From Candidatus Gastranaerophilales bacterium (GTDB lineage Bacteria; Cyanobacteriota; Vampirovibrionia; Gastranaerophilales; Gastranaerophilaceae): a DNA stretch of 64,000 nt. A model generated the notes under the pieces. The model had not been told where the DNA came from, made no database searches, and worked only from the letters and a program-made list of their open reading frames with translations. The position numbers were made by a program, and so were the translations under genes. The first letter of the stretch is position 1; every line of letters begins with the position of its first letter. Location of the stretch: the NCBI GenBank assembly GCA_944324305.1, contig CALUVV010000002.1, positions 62,001 through 126,000 of the forward strand. Reading direction: 5' to 3'. Positions 16,937-24,693 of this stretch are shown here, piece by piece.

Positions 16937-17440
16937 CTATTGTAAAGGAGCTCTCCACAATGAGTCATTAAATTTATTCTGGTTAGCATTAACGTCAACA
17001 GACAAAGTAACGTTGCTCGGAGTAAATACAAATACTAAATCACCGACTTTTTGCGGTTTGCCGTCAAGAGCGTGAGCAGCACCGCATACAAAGTCAATTG
17101 TTCTTTGTGATTGTTCTTTATCTAAAAGATGAAGGTTTAAAACGATTGTCTTTCTGTTTCTGAGATGTTGAACAATAGTAGCAGCATCTTCGAAAGAACG
17201 CGGTTCCATAACTTTAACTTCATAACCTTTAAAGTTAGGATGGCTTACAACTTTAATATCATTTGTTCTGTCAACTGACGGCTGCTGGAATGAATACTCC
17301 GGCTGAAGCGCCAAATTATCTTGAACAGGATAATCTTCATCAATTTCCTGAGCCATTTCATCAAAAATAGTTTCTCTCGGTTCAAATCCTTTTACTAAAA
17401 AATCTACTACTGATTTAATTTTGTCTGTTACTACTGCCAC
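16937..17440 (-). CDS. sepF: Cell division protein SepF
   Basis: Membrane-associated FtsZ partner that aids Z-ring and septum formation. The N-terminal ~20 residues (TDKIKSVVDFLVKGF) form an amphipathic helix like the SepF membrane anchor. An acidic linker follows, then the SepF core from about residue 70 (VKVMEPRSFEDAATIVQHLRN, VLNLHLLDKEQSQRTIDFVCGA, DLVFVFTPSNV). The 167-residue length is typical. It follows yggS by 22 bp, the arrangement known as ylmE-ylmF in Gram-positives and cyanobacteria. With ftsZ 2 kb away it forms a division neighbourhood. Confidence 0.93.
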   Translation of the reverse strand: MAVVTDKIKSVVDFLVKGFEPRETIFDEMAQEIDEDYPVQDNLALQPEYSFQQPSVDRTNDIKVVSHPNFKGYEVKVMEPRSFEDAATIVQHLRNRKTIVLNLHLLDKEQSQRTIDFVCGAAHALDGKPQKVGDLVFVFTPSNVTLSVDVNANQNKFNDSLWRAPLQ

Positions 17441-17462
17441 CGTTTTTCCTCCGTTTATCTTA

Positions 17463-18125
17463 CTATATAAATAATTTTCTACCTATCCTTAACATTGTTG
17501 CACCGTGTTTAACCGCAATTTTGTAATCCTGGCTCATTCCCATTGAAAGTTCTTTTAGAGAGCAGTTAAAATCTGTTTCAAGCTTGTTTCTGATTTGTGC
17601 AACTTCTTCAAACAGCCTGTTTAATTCATCTTCCGGCGCACCGAGCGGTGCCATATTCATCAATCCTGCAATATTTATATTGGGAAGCGATTTTATTGAG
17701 ATAAAAACGTCGAAAATTTCCTGTTTGGAAAACCCGAATTTCTGTTCTTCATCCGCGTTATTAACCTGAAGAAGAATATTCTGAACTTTCCCTGTGTTTT
17801 GAGCTTCATCCGATATAGCTTTTGCAAGTTTATACGAATCAACGGAATGTATATAATCAAAATTCGCCACAGCCTTTTTAACTTTATTGGTTTGAAGGTG
17901 TCCTATGAAATGAAATCTTGAATTATTTCTTACATCCGCGGGAAGATTATTAATCTTCGTGATTGCCTCAATTACTCTGGATTCTGCGAAATCTCTTAAT
18001 CCTGCATTATATGCTTCAATTATAGCGGTTTCATCAAAATATTTTGTAACTGCGATAATATTCGGTTTATAAGGTGCGATGTCTTCCTGTACACGTAAAA
18101 GATTTTCTCTGACTGTATGTTCCAT
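17463..18125 (-). CDS. yggS: YggS family pyridoxal-phosphate homeostasis protein
   Basis: PLP-binding protein of the alanine-racemase-like TIM-barrel fold involved in vitamin B6 and amino/keto acid balance. Signatures: IIAVTKYF with the PLP lysine, DFAESRVIEA, HFIGHLQTNKVK, IHSVDS, LLQVNNADEEQKFGF, and LSMGMSQDYKIAVKHGATMLRIGR. The 220 residues are the usual length. GGTAGGA precedes the ATG. It is the first gene of the yggS-sepF operon. Confidence 0.93.
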   Translation of the reverse strand: MEHTVRENLLRVQEDIAPYKPNIIAVTKYFDETAIIEAYNAGLRDFAESRVIEAITKINNLPADVRNNSRFHFIGHLQTNKVKKAVANFDYIHSVDSYKLAKAISDEAQNTGKVQNILLQVNNADEEQKFGFSKQEIFDVFISIKSLPNINIAGLMNMAPLGAPEDELNRLFEEVAQIRNKLETDFNCSLKELSMGMSQDYKIAVKHGATMLRIGRKLFI

Positions 18126-18167
18126 AAATAATCATCCTACCTCTACAAGAAGTTGAATATATTATTA

Positions 18168-18196
18168 ATTGTACTCTATACATCATGAGGGGACAA
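18168..18196 (-). promoter_or_regulatory. Sigma-70 promoter of yggS-sepF
   Basis: On the minus strand: TTGTCC at 18196-18191, a 17-bp spacer, TACAAT at 18173-18168, 42 nt before the yggS ATG. Confidence 0.55.
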
Positions 18197-18415
18197 CTTT
18201 TTTATTTTCAACCGTTCCTCCGCTTTTAATTTTTCCCCGAAACCATGATGAGGACATGATTTCAGCTGATTTAACATTTCTTCAAGTTTGGTTAATATTT
18301 TGTAATATTGTCTCTTTTGCGGCATGCCCGCAAATATTTTTGGCATGCCTCTGATGTATATTATCAGGATAAACCATATTTCAGCATATTTTATCCTTTA
18401 AATGCATGAGATTTT
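18197..18415. other. Divergent intergenic region with two GGCATGCC sites
   Basis: The 18126-18451 gap is the longest without a gene. Besides the two flanking promoters it contains the palindromic octamer GGCATGCC at 18321-18328 and 18342-18349, a 21-bp spacing (two helical turns), and two similar ATGAGGGGAC / ATGAGGAC elements at about 18185 and 18249. I see no open frame with a ribosome site here. An operator region is possible. Confidence 0.45.
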
Positions 18416-18445
18416 TTGATTTTTTTAAAGAAATCCGTATATAAT
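18416..18445 (+). promoter_or_regulatory. Promoter giving a probable leaderless mRNA
   Basis: TTGATT at 18416-18421, an 18-bp spacer, TATAAT at 18440-18445, then 6 nt and the ATG at 18452. The expected start site coincides with the start codon and there is no ribosome site. Confidence 0.6.
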
Positions 18446-18451
18446 CAGTTT

Positions 18452-19939
18452 ATGAATAATTTACTTAAAAAAGCATTTGAACTTCATTCAAAAGGCTGCC
18501 TGAACGAAGCGCAAGACATATACTACAAAATTATTAATATAAATCCGGATAATGCACAGGTTTTAAATTTACTCGGGATTATTAAACTTTCTCAAAATAA
18601 GCTCGACGAAGCTGAAAAGCTTATAAGTAAAGCAATTTCAATTAAAAAAGATGCATATTTTTACGAAAATCTTGCAATGGTTTATGAAGCAAAAGCGGAT
18701 TACAAAACAGAAATTAAAGTTCTTGAAGAAGCCCTGTTAAATGCACAATGCGGTTTTGAAATCTATTTTCTGCTGGGGCTTGCCTATAAAAACAATATAG
18801 AATACGAAAAGGCCGAACAGGCTTACCTGAAAGCCGTTGAATTAAACCCGAAATCCGAAAAAGCCTGTTATAATCTGGCAAGTTTGTATTTATTCCTGAA
18901 TAATCCGAATAAAGCAATTGAATATTTCAAAAAATGCCATGAGATAACCCCGGATGATAAAGAAGTACTATATTTTTTATCTCTCGGCTACTTTAGGATT
19001 AAAGATTACGAAACAGGTACAAAATATTTTGAAAACAGGCTCTGCAGAGGTACCGCAATTACGTCGCAGCAGGTCACGTATCCTAAATTAATAAAAAAAG
19101 CGGCTCTATGGCAGGGGGAAGATATTTCCGATAAAACATTATACACTTATTATGAAGCAGGGTTCGGAGACATGATAATGTTTGCAAGGTATATTCCCGA
19201 ACTTCAAAAACGCTGTAAGAAATTAATTATAAAACCTCAAAAGGAATTATCGCAGCTTTTCAGAGAAAATTTTGAAGGTGTTGAAGTTATGGATTTGTTT
19301 TATGATGAAGATAAAACCGATTTTGATGTACACATGCCGTTTCTGAGTGCTCCTTATGTTCTGGGTCTGAACAACCGCGAAATATTTATGCGTCACGACG
19401 GGTACTTAAAAGCAAAACCCGACAAAACCAAATATTACAAAGAAAATTTCTTTAATAATGATAAGTTCAAAATTGCGATTAAGTGGCAGGGAAACACGTA
19501 TTATGAAACCGACAGAGTTATAAATGTCGAAGCTTTTGCACCTCTTTTTGACCTGCCGAATGTAAAAATATATTCCGCACAGACGTTTGAAGGTTCGGAA
19601 GAATTTGAAAAACTTAACTCCAAATATGATATAACTGATTTGAGTAAAAGTTTTAAAGACTTTTCATATACTGCGGGTGCACTTGAAAATGTTGACCTTG
19701 TAATATGCAGCGACACATCTTTAGCACACCTTGCAGGTGCTATGGGAAAACCCTGTATTGTTCTTCTCCCTTATAATTATAATTGGAGATGGCATATGGA
19801 TTTATCTCATTGCGACTGGTACGACAGTGTTAAATTATTCAGGCTCGGTAAAAATGAAAGCTGGAATGATTTAATGATAAGAGTTGTAAATTCTTTAAAT
19901 ATAAACCGGCAAAAAAATTTTTGTTCCGATTTATATTAA
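18452..19939 (+). CDS. TPR-repeat protein with C-terminal GT9/GT41-like glycosyltransferase domain
   Basis: 495 residues from the ATG at 18452 (MNNLLKKAFELHSKG), chosen because the -10 box ends 6 nt before it. Residues 1-200 are about five to six TPRs (LNLLGIIKLSQNKLDEAEKL, ACYNLASLYLFLNNPNKAIEYF). From about residue 230 a Rossmann-type domain follows. Its C-terminal part IKWQGN, LVICSDTSLAHLAGAMGKPC and LLPYNYNWRWHMD matches the sugar-nucleotide site of GT9/TPR-glycosyltransferase fusions. Such proteins glycosylate proteins or envelope glycans; donor and target are unknown. Its stop lies 2 bp before the next start, so the two may be co-translated. Confidence 0.85.
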   Translation: MNNLLKKAFELHSKGCLNEAQDIYYKIININPDNAQVLNLLGIIKLSQNKLDEAEKLISKAISIKKDAYFYENLAMVYEAKADYKTEIKVLEEALLNAQCGFEIYFLLGLAYKNNIEYEKAEQAYLKAVELNPKSEKACYNLASLYLFLNNPNKAIEYFKKCHEITPDDKEVLYFLSLGYFRIKDYETGTKYFENRLCRGTAITSQQVTYPKLIKKAALWQGEDISDKTLYTYYEAGFGDMIMFARYIPELQKRCKKLIIKPQKELSQLFRENFEGVEVMDLFYDEDKTDFDVHMPFLSAPYVLGLNNREIFMRHDGYLKAKPDKTKYYKENFFNNDKFKIAIKWQGNTYYETDRVINVEAFAPLFDLPNVKIYSAQTFEGSEEFEKLNSKYDITDLSKSFKDFSYTAGALENVDLVICSDTSLAHLAGAMGKPCIVLLPYNYNWRWHMDLSHCDWYDSVKLFRLGKNESWNDLMIRVVNSLNINRQKNFCSDLY

Positions 19940-19941
19940 AT

Positions 19942-20889
19942 ATGAACATAATTAAACTCGGAATATTGCCCCCCCCCCGAACAGCAACTTTTTGCGGCAG
20001 CAGTACTGAATTCAGAAAAAAATATACACAAAGACTTGAAAATAATCAGCTTTCAGAAACAAGCATTTCAAATTTAAAAGGTTTGGCAAATGCTTTTTCT
20101 CAAGAAGGTCTTACTTATCAAGAGGTTTTAAAGGCTGCCAAATCCAATCCTTTTATACTTTTCCATAAACCTGCAACAATGGAGCATAACATAAGAGAAA
20201 CAGCGGAAAGGTTCAGCCAATACGGGCTTACCTCTGAAAAATATCTTCATTGTGCATTAAACTGTCCTGAACTGTTTTCTATTTCACCGGATACAGTTCA
20301 AAAAAACATAAATGAAACAGTAAAACTGTTTGAAAATTACGGGCTTACTACGGAAAGATATTTGCAAAGCGCACAAAACTCTTCTAATTTATTTACTTCC
20401 AAAGCTCAGACATTAAAGAAAAAAATTTATAAAATTTCTGATACATTAAACATTGCGACGTCTGATATACTAGAAATGCTTGTTAAACAGCCGTCGCAAT
20501 TTGCATGCAGTGAAAAAAATATTGTAAAAAAATACGAAATCTTTAAATATATAGAGGAAAATAAATACTTTGACGCAAATCAGTCTCTGCCGGGAGAAAG
20601 AGAACTGATGCAGTCTGTATTGCGGAAAAAGTTTACAAATTCAGCAGATACCGGCTATATGCAGCTATTAAGAAATAAGATTTCAAACGGATTGAAAAAA
20701 GGGAAAAAATTACCGCACTTTAATCTCGAAAGCAGCTTAATCGATTACATAAGGCAAAATAAGTCAAAAACTATAGACATAACTATAACAGACGGCAAAT
20801 ATGCAAAGGACTTTATAAAATTTGCCTCACGCCTGTCAAGGTACGCAGCAGGAAAAAATATATTTAAAATAGTTATTGCAGCAAAATAG
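19942..20889 (+). CDS. mTERF-like helical repeat protein with a poly-C tract at its start
   Basis: 315 residues from the ATG at 19942, 2 bp after the glycosyltransferase stop and without its own ribosome site. Residues 50-195 hold three to four tandem helical repeats of 39 residues: GLT at 56, 95 and 134; the hinge motif NPFILF, CPELFSIS, SSNLFTSK, PSQFAC at 69, 108, 147 and 184. The pattern (P-x-L-F after a helix, then two helices) recalls mTERF nucleic-acid-binding repeats. The C-terminal ~100 residues are a separate basic domain. The N-terminus carries P-P-P from a 10-base C run and then an F-x-G-like TATFCGSS. Function unknown. Confidence 0.75.
   Translation: MNIIKLGILPPPRTATFCGSSTEFRKKYTQRLENNQLSETSISNLKGLANAFSQEGLTYQEVLKAAKSNPFILFHKPATMEHNIRETAERFSQYGLTSEKYLHCALNCPELFSISPDTVQKNINETVKLFENYGLTTERYLQSAQNSSNLFTSKAQTLKKKIYKISDTLNIATSDILEMLVKQPSQFACSEKNIVKKYEIFKYIEENKYFDANQSLPGERELMQSVLRKKFTNSADTGYMQLLRNKISNGLKKGKKLPHFNLESSLIDYIRQNKSKTIDITITDGKYAKDFIKFASRLSRYAAGKNIFKIVIAAK
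19969..19978 (+). repeat. Homopolymer tract of 10 C in the start region of the repeat protein
   Basis: Codons 10-13 read CCC CCC CCC CGA, in frame. Any slip of one base would truncate the protein early. The tract is flanked by CGAAC on its right, as at 16.7 kb. Confidence 0.9.
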
Positions 20890-20897
20890 CCTTATTA

Positions 20898-21770
20898 TTA
20901 AGCTTTTTGGAAAATCATTACGTATTCGTGCTTAAAGATGAAGAAGCCGCCTGCAAGCGCTCTGTAACGCCATAAGTTTGCGGTTTTACCTTTTGCTCTT
21001 TCGTTGCCTTGAATATCTTTTACAATAATACCTTTGAGCTTAAATCCGAGATTCATCATTTTTGCCATGCACTCAAATCCCAGAGGCTGAACTTCTGAAT
21101 TTTTATAGCTGTCGCCGATGATTAGTGCTGCAAAACGGCCTTTTTCAAGCATATCGTAACCGTTTTTGGCAACTTTTGCAAACAATTCATAAAATTCTTC
21201 GGTTGTATCACAGTTAGATAAATCTTCTTTCTTATCAGAGAACTTGATAATGTCGTCATAAGGCGGATGAAGAATTAAGAACTGTGCTTTTTCCTCGCGC
21301 ATAATATCAAGGCTTGCCTGAACTTTTTCTTTAGCTTCTTCCGATGCGGAATCGGCACAGATAATACGAACATCCGTTACAAGCTGTTTCGGAGTAAATT
21401 TTTCAGAAACTTTTTCGGCAAGCTCGTCTTTGAGCTCAACACCTATACAGCGTCTGCCCATGTTAACGGCTTCTATACCAGAGGTTCCCGAGCCGAAAAA
21501 CAAATCAAGCACAACATCATTTTTCTTTGTAAATCTTTCATAAAGCTGCTGTGCAATCTGCGGAATATAATTCCCATGGTATTCGTTTGAGTGCCCGCCT
21601 TCTTTTAAGCGTGTCGGGAATTCCCACAAAGTATCAGTTTTAACATGGTCATACGCTTTCCAGTTATTCAAATCGATGTCACTGTATTTTGTGGTTTTGA
21701 CAGGTTTTACCACCTGCAAATCCGCTGCTTTAGAAGGTTTTAATTTTGTGTTAATTCTCGCTCTTGCCAA
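20898..21770 (-). CDS. Orphan DNA methyltransferase (N6-adenine / N4-cytosine type)
   Basis: 290 residues. The AdoMet-binding motif I (VLDLFFGSGTSGIEA, FGSGT at 92-96) comes before the catalytic motif IV HPPYDD (168-171). This order and the HPPY variant differ from the common TSPPY or DPPY of beta-class enzymes. The C-terminal region ends FIFKHEYVMIFQK, as in many modification methylases. The start codon is TTG (21770) with GGGAG 8 nt upstream. No restriction endonuclease gene is adjacent, so it is probably a solitary methylase acting in regulation or repair rather than defence. The recognition site cannot be predicted. Confidence 0.85.
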   Translation of the reverse strand: MARARINTKLKPSKAADLQVVKPVKTTKYSDIDLNNWKAYDHVKTDTLWEFPTRLKEGGHSNEYHGNYIPQIAQQLYERFTKKNDVVLDLFFGSGTSGIEAVNMGRRCIGVELKDELAEKVSEKFTPKQLVTDVRIICADSASEEAKEKVQASLDIMREEKAQFLILHPPYDDIIKFSDKKEDLSNCDTTEEFYELFAKVAKNGYDMLEKGRFAALIIGDSYKNSEVQPLGFECMAKMMNLGFKLKGIIVKDIQGNERAKGKTANLWRYRALAGGFFIFKHEYVMIFQKA

Positions 21771-21887
21771 GTCTTTTTCTCCCTATAAAAAATTTCTCTT
21801 TATAGCATCTTATAGAAATGTTTCAAATTTGTAATCAAACATTTAGATGAATTTGTGTTTGTTGTAGATTGAAAAACAGATGGAGGT

Positions 21888-22913
21888 ATGATGTTCGAGG
21901 GAGCATTTACACTAAGTGATTTTTACAGAATAGCAGGTTTTTTGCTTTCAATGTACGCCTGCGTTTCAAACGATATTATTCAAACTCTCGGAACTTTTTT
22001 AAGCGCTAATAAAAAAACTCCTTTTTATTATTTATGGGCGTTTTCGGTTATAGTTCTGGTTTTGACAATAGGTATAGGTTGGATAGTTAATGACGGAGAT
22101 ATGTCTTTCGGGCTTTTAACAAGAATTCCCGTTACGGAGCATTATACGTTCATATATCTTTTGCCGCCGATTATACTGATACTTTTGACACGCTGGGGAA
22201 TTCCGGTTGCAACAACATTTCTTGTGTTAAGCGTTTTTTCCGTAAGTGATGTTTCCGTAATCTGGATGATGCTTACAAAGTCGGTTCTGGGGTATGTAAT
22301 TGCATTTATAGCTGCGATTATTATTTATAATATTATCGGACGCCCTGTCGAAAGATATTTTTATTACACGCAGAAACGTTCGGGCGATGCAAAAATTTCT
22401 AAATGGTGGATGGCCGCAAAATGGTGTTCTACTGCATTTATTTGGTCGCAATGGCTTATGCAGGATTCCGCAAAACTTTTCATTTATCTGCCGAGAAAAG
22501 CTTCCGTTTGGGAATTGTTGTTTGTACTTTTATGTTTCACGATATTTCTCGGCTTTTTAACATATCAGCGCGGCGGAGATATTCAAAAAATCGTAAAGAT
22601 GAAAACGAATGTTCAAGACCCGCGTTCCGCAACAATTATTGATGTTATTTACGCATTCTTATTAATGTATTTCATAAACCTTAATAACGTTCCGATGTCA
22701 ACTACATGGGTATTTATCGGACTTCTTGCGGGGCGCGAGATAGCACTTTATCAAAGACTGCGCTTTGAATCACCGAAAAAAATGTATAAACATATTGTTA
22801 AGGATTTATATAAAGTTACACTGGGTTTAATCGTATCAATCGTGGTAGTTGTAATGCTTACACAGTTTGATTACGTTAAACACTTCTTTTTCTCTCATTT
22901 TATAGGAGGCTGA
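21888..22913 (+). CDS. Polytopic membrane protein, PiT-like phosphate permease relative
   Basis: 341 residues with about nine membrane helices. Two short motifs echo the duplicated signature of PiT inorganic phosphate transporters: CVSNDIIQTLGTFLSANKK near the N-terminus and NNVPMSTTWVFIGLLAGRE near residue 275. The rest is diverged, so transport of phosphate is only a suggestion. GGAGGT lies directly before ATGATG; the second ATG (21891) has slightly better spacing. It is followed 1 bp later by mutL, so the two are likely co-transcribed, although no functional link is obvious. Confidence 0.7.
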   Translation: MMFEGAFTLSDFYRIAGFLLSMYACVSNDIIQTLGTFLSANKKTPFYYLWAFSVIVLVLTIGIGWIVNDGDMSFGLLTRIPVTEHYTFIYLLPPIILILLTRWGIPVATTFLVLSVFSVSDVSVIWMMLTKSVLGYVIAFIAAIIIYNIIGRPVERYFYYTQKRSGDAKISKWWMAAKWCSTAFIWSQWLMQDSAKLFIYLPRKASVWELLFVLLCFTIFLGFLTYQRGGDIQKIVKMKTNVQDPRSATIIDVIYAFLLMYFINLNNVPMSTTWVFIGLLAGREIALYQRLRFESPKKMYKHIVKDLYKVTLGLIVSIVVVVMLTQFDYVKHFFFSHFIGG

Positions 22914-22914
22914 T

Positions 22915-24693
22915 ATGGCTAGGATTAAACAATTATCAAAACATTTAATAAATCAGATTGCAGCGGGCGAGGTTATAGAACGCCCCGCATCGGTAGTTAA
23001 AGAACTTGTTGAAAACTCGGTCGATGCAGGCTCTACCAAAATAAGCGTTGAGATTAACAATGACTGCCGCGATATAAGGGTTGCGGATAACGGATGCGGA
23101 ATTCACCCCGATGATATTATGCTTGCGTTTTCAAAACATGCGACAAGCAAAATCGCAACTGATGAAGATTTATTTGACATTCACACGCTCGGTTTCAGAG
23201 GAGAAGCATTATCAAGTATTATTTCAATTTCAAAACTGACCTGCACAACAAGAACAACTGAATTTGAAACAGGGACGAAAGTTAAATGCGAAAATTCAGA
23301 AGTTAAACAGGTTGAAACAGGCTGCGCAATAGGAACTATTATGGATATCAGGGATTTATTTTACAACATTCCCGCCCGTCTGAAATTTCTCAAAAGCCCG
23401 AATACGGAATTTTCATATATTCAGGAACTTGTCCAGTCGATTGCTCTTGCGCACCCCGAATGCTCTTTTGAGCTGAAAAAGAACGGGAAAACAGTTCTTA
23501 AAACATCAGGGCAAAACAATCTTCTGCAGACAGTAAAAGAAGTTTATTCTTCAGATGTAATATCAAATCTTAAAGAGGTTTTGAAAACAGATAACCTTGC
23601 GGGGCTTAAAATAAGCGGTTACGTAAGCACGCCGAATTACACGCGTTCAAGCAAAAAAAGTTATCATATTTATATAAATTCAAGAACCGTTAAATGTCCG
23701 ATTTTCCAAAAAGCAATAGACACTGCATACAAAAGCCTTATTGCAAGCGGCAAATATCCTTTTGCAGTGCTTAATCTGGAAATTCCGCCTTCTGACGTCG
23801 ATGTTAACGTGCATCCGACGAAAAAAGAAGTTCGCTATAAAAACACAAATCAAATATTTAACTTTATTTATACATCAATTCAGGCAGGTCTTGCAAATTA
23901 TGTAGAAAGGCAGATGCCGCAGCAATATGAAGCTCCCGTACATACAGTACAGGATAATGTTATAGACTTTGTACAGCCGAAAATGGAAAGTTCGGGAGAA
24001 GTTTTCTTTGATAAACAGGATGATACTGTCTACGTTTCGGATAAAGTTATGGAGCAGGAAGAAAGAACTCTTGAACAGCCTCAAAACGAAGATACCGAAC
24101 AAAAACAGTTTTTTGTTCCGGTTGAAAAAGAGCCTGAGCCCGAAGAAAATATAGTAGGCCAATACAAAAACACTTATATTCTTATAGAAAAAGAGGACGG
24201 TCTTGAAATTGTTGACCAGCACATTGCGGAAGAACGCTATATTTATGAAAAGCTAATGGCTGAAAAAAATATTGTATCACAAATGCTTTTCGTATCTGAT
24301 GTTGTTCCCGTATCTAGCACCGAAGCAGAACTTATCAAAGAAAATATAGATAAATTTGAAAAATTCGGTTTTGGAATAGAATTTCTAAAAGATAACGAAC
24401 TAATTTTCAGAAAAGTTCCGCAAATGATTGCAAAAGTTAATCCTAAAGAAATTCTTGCAGATATTTTGGAAAATATTGAAGGAAATATCGACAGGCTGGA
24501 AGAAAAGATTTTAATAACAACATCCTGCAAAGCTTCCGTTAAAGCAGGCACAAAGCTTTCCACCTGGCAGATGCAGGAAATAATTAAAAAATGGCGTACG
24601 ACAAAAATGCCGTATACCTGCCCTCACGGACGCCCGATTGTAAAATTCTTCCCGCATAAAGAAATTGCAAGCTTTTTCCAAAGGAATGCTTAA
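22915..24693 (+). CDS. mutL: DNA mismatch repair protein MutL (endonuclease type)
   Basis: 592 residues. The GHKL ATPase has the expected motifs: IAAGEVIERPASVVKELVENS, DNGCGI, HATSKI and TLGFRGEAL. The C-terminal domain carries the endonuclease metal motif DQHxxxE-x4-E in the form DQHIAEERYIYE (from about residue 434), SCKASVKAG, and CPHGRP, so this MutL should nick DNA itself, as in bacteria without MutH. A TAGGAGG site precedes the ATG. No mutS is adjacent. Its last 4 bases overlap the convergent prepilin gene. Mismatch-repair status would affect the mutation rate of the homopolymer tracts in this genome. Confidence 0.95.
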   Translation: MARIKQLSKHLINQIAAGEVIERPASVVKELVENSVDAGSTKISVEINNDCRDIRVADNGCGIHPDDIMLAFSKHATSKIATDEDLFDIHTLGFRGEALSSIISISKLTCTTRTTEFETGTKVKCENSEVKQVETGCAIGTIMDIRDLFYNIPARLKFLKSPNTEFSYIQELVQSIALAHPECSFELKKNGKTVLKTSGQNNLLQTVKEVYSSDVISNLKEVLKTDNLAGLKISGYVSTPNYTRSSKKSYHIYINSRTVKCPIFQKAIDTAYKSLIASGKYPFAVLNLEIPPSDVDVNVHPTKKEVRYKNTNQIFNFIYTSIQAGLANYVERQMPQQYEAPVHTVQDNVIDFVQPKMESSGEVFFDKQDDTVYVSDKVMEQEERTLEQPQNEDTEQKQFFVPVEKEPEPEENIVGQYKNTYILIEKEDGLEIVDQHIAEERYIYEKLMAEKNIVSQMLFVSDVVPVSSTEAELIKENIDKFEKFGFGIEFLKDNELIFRKVPQMIAKVNPKEILADILENIEGNIDRLEEKILITTSCKASVKAGTKLSTWQMQEIIKKWRTTKMPYTCPHGRPIVKFFPHKEIASFFQRNA

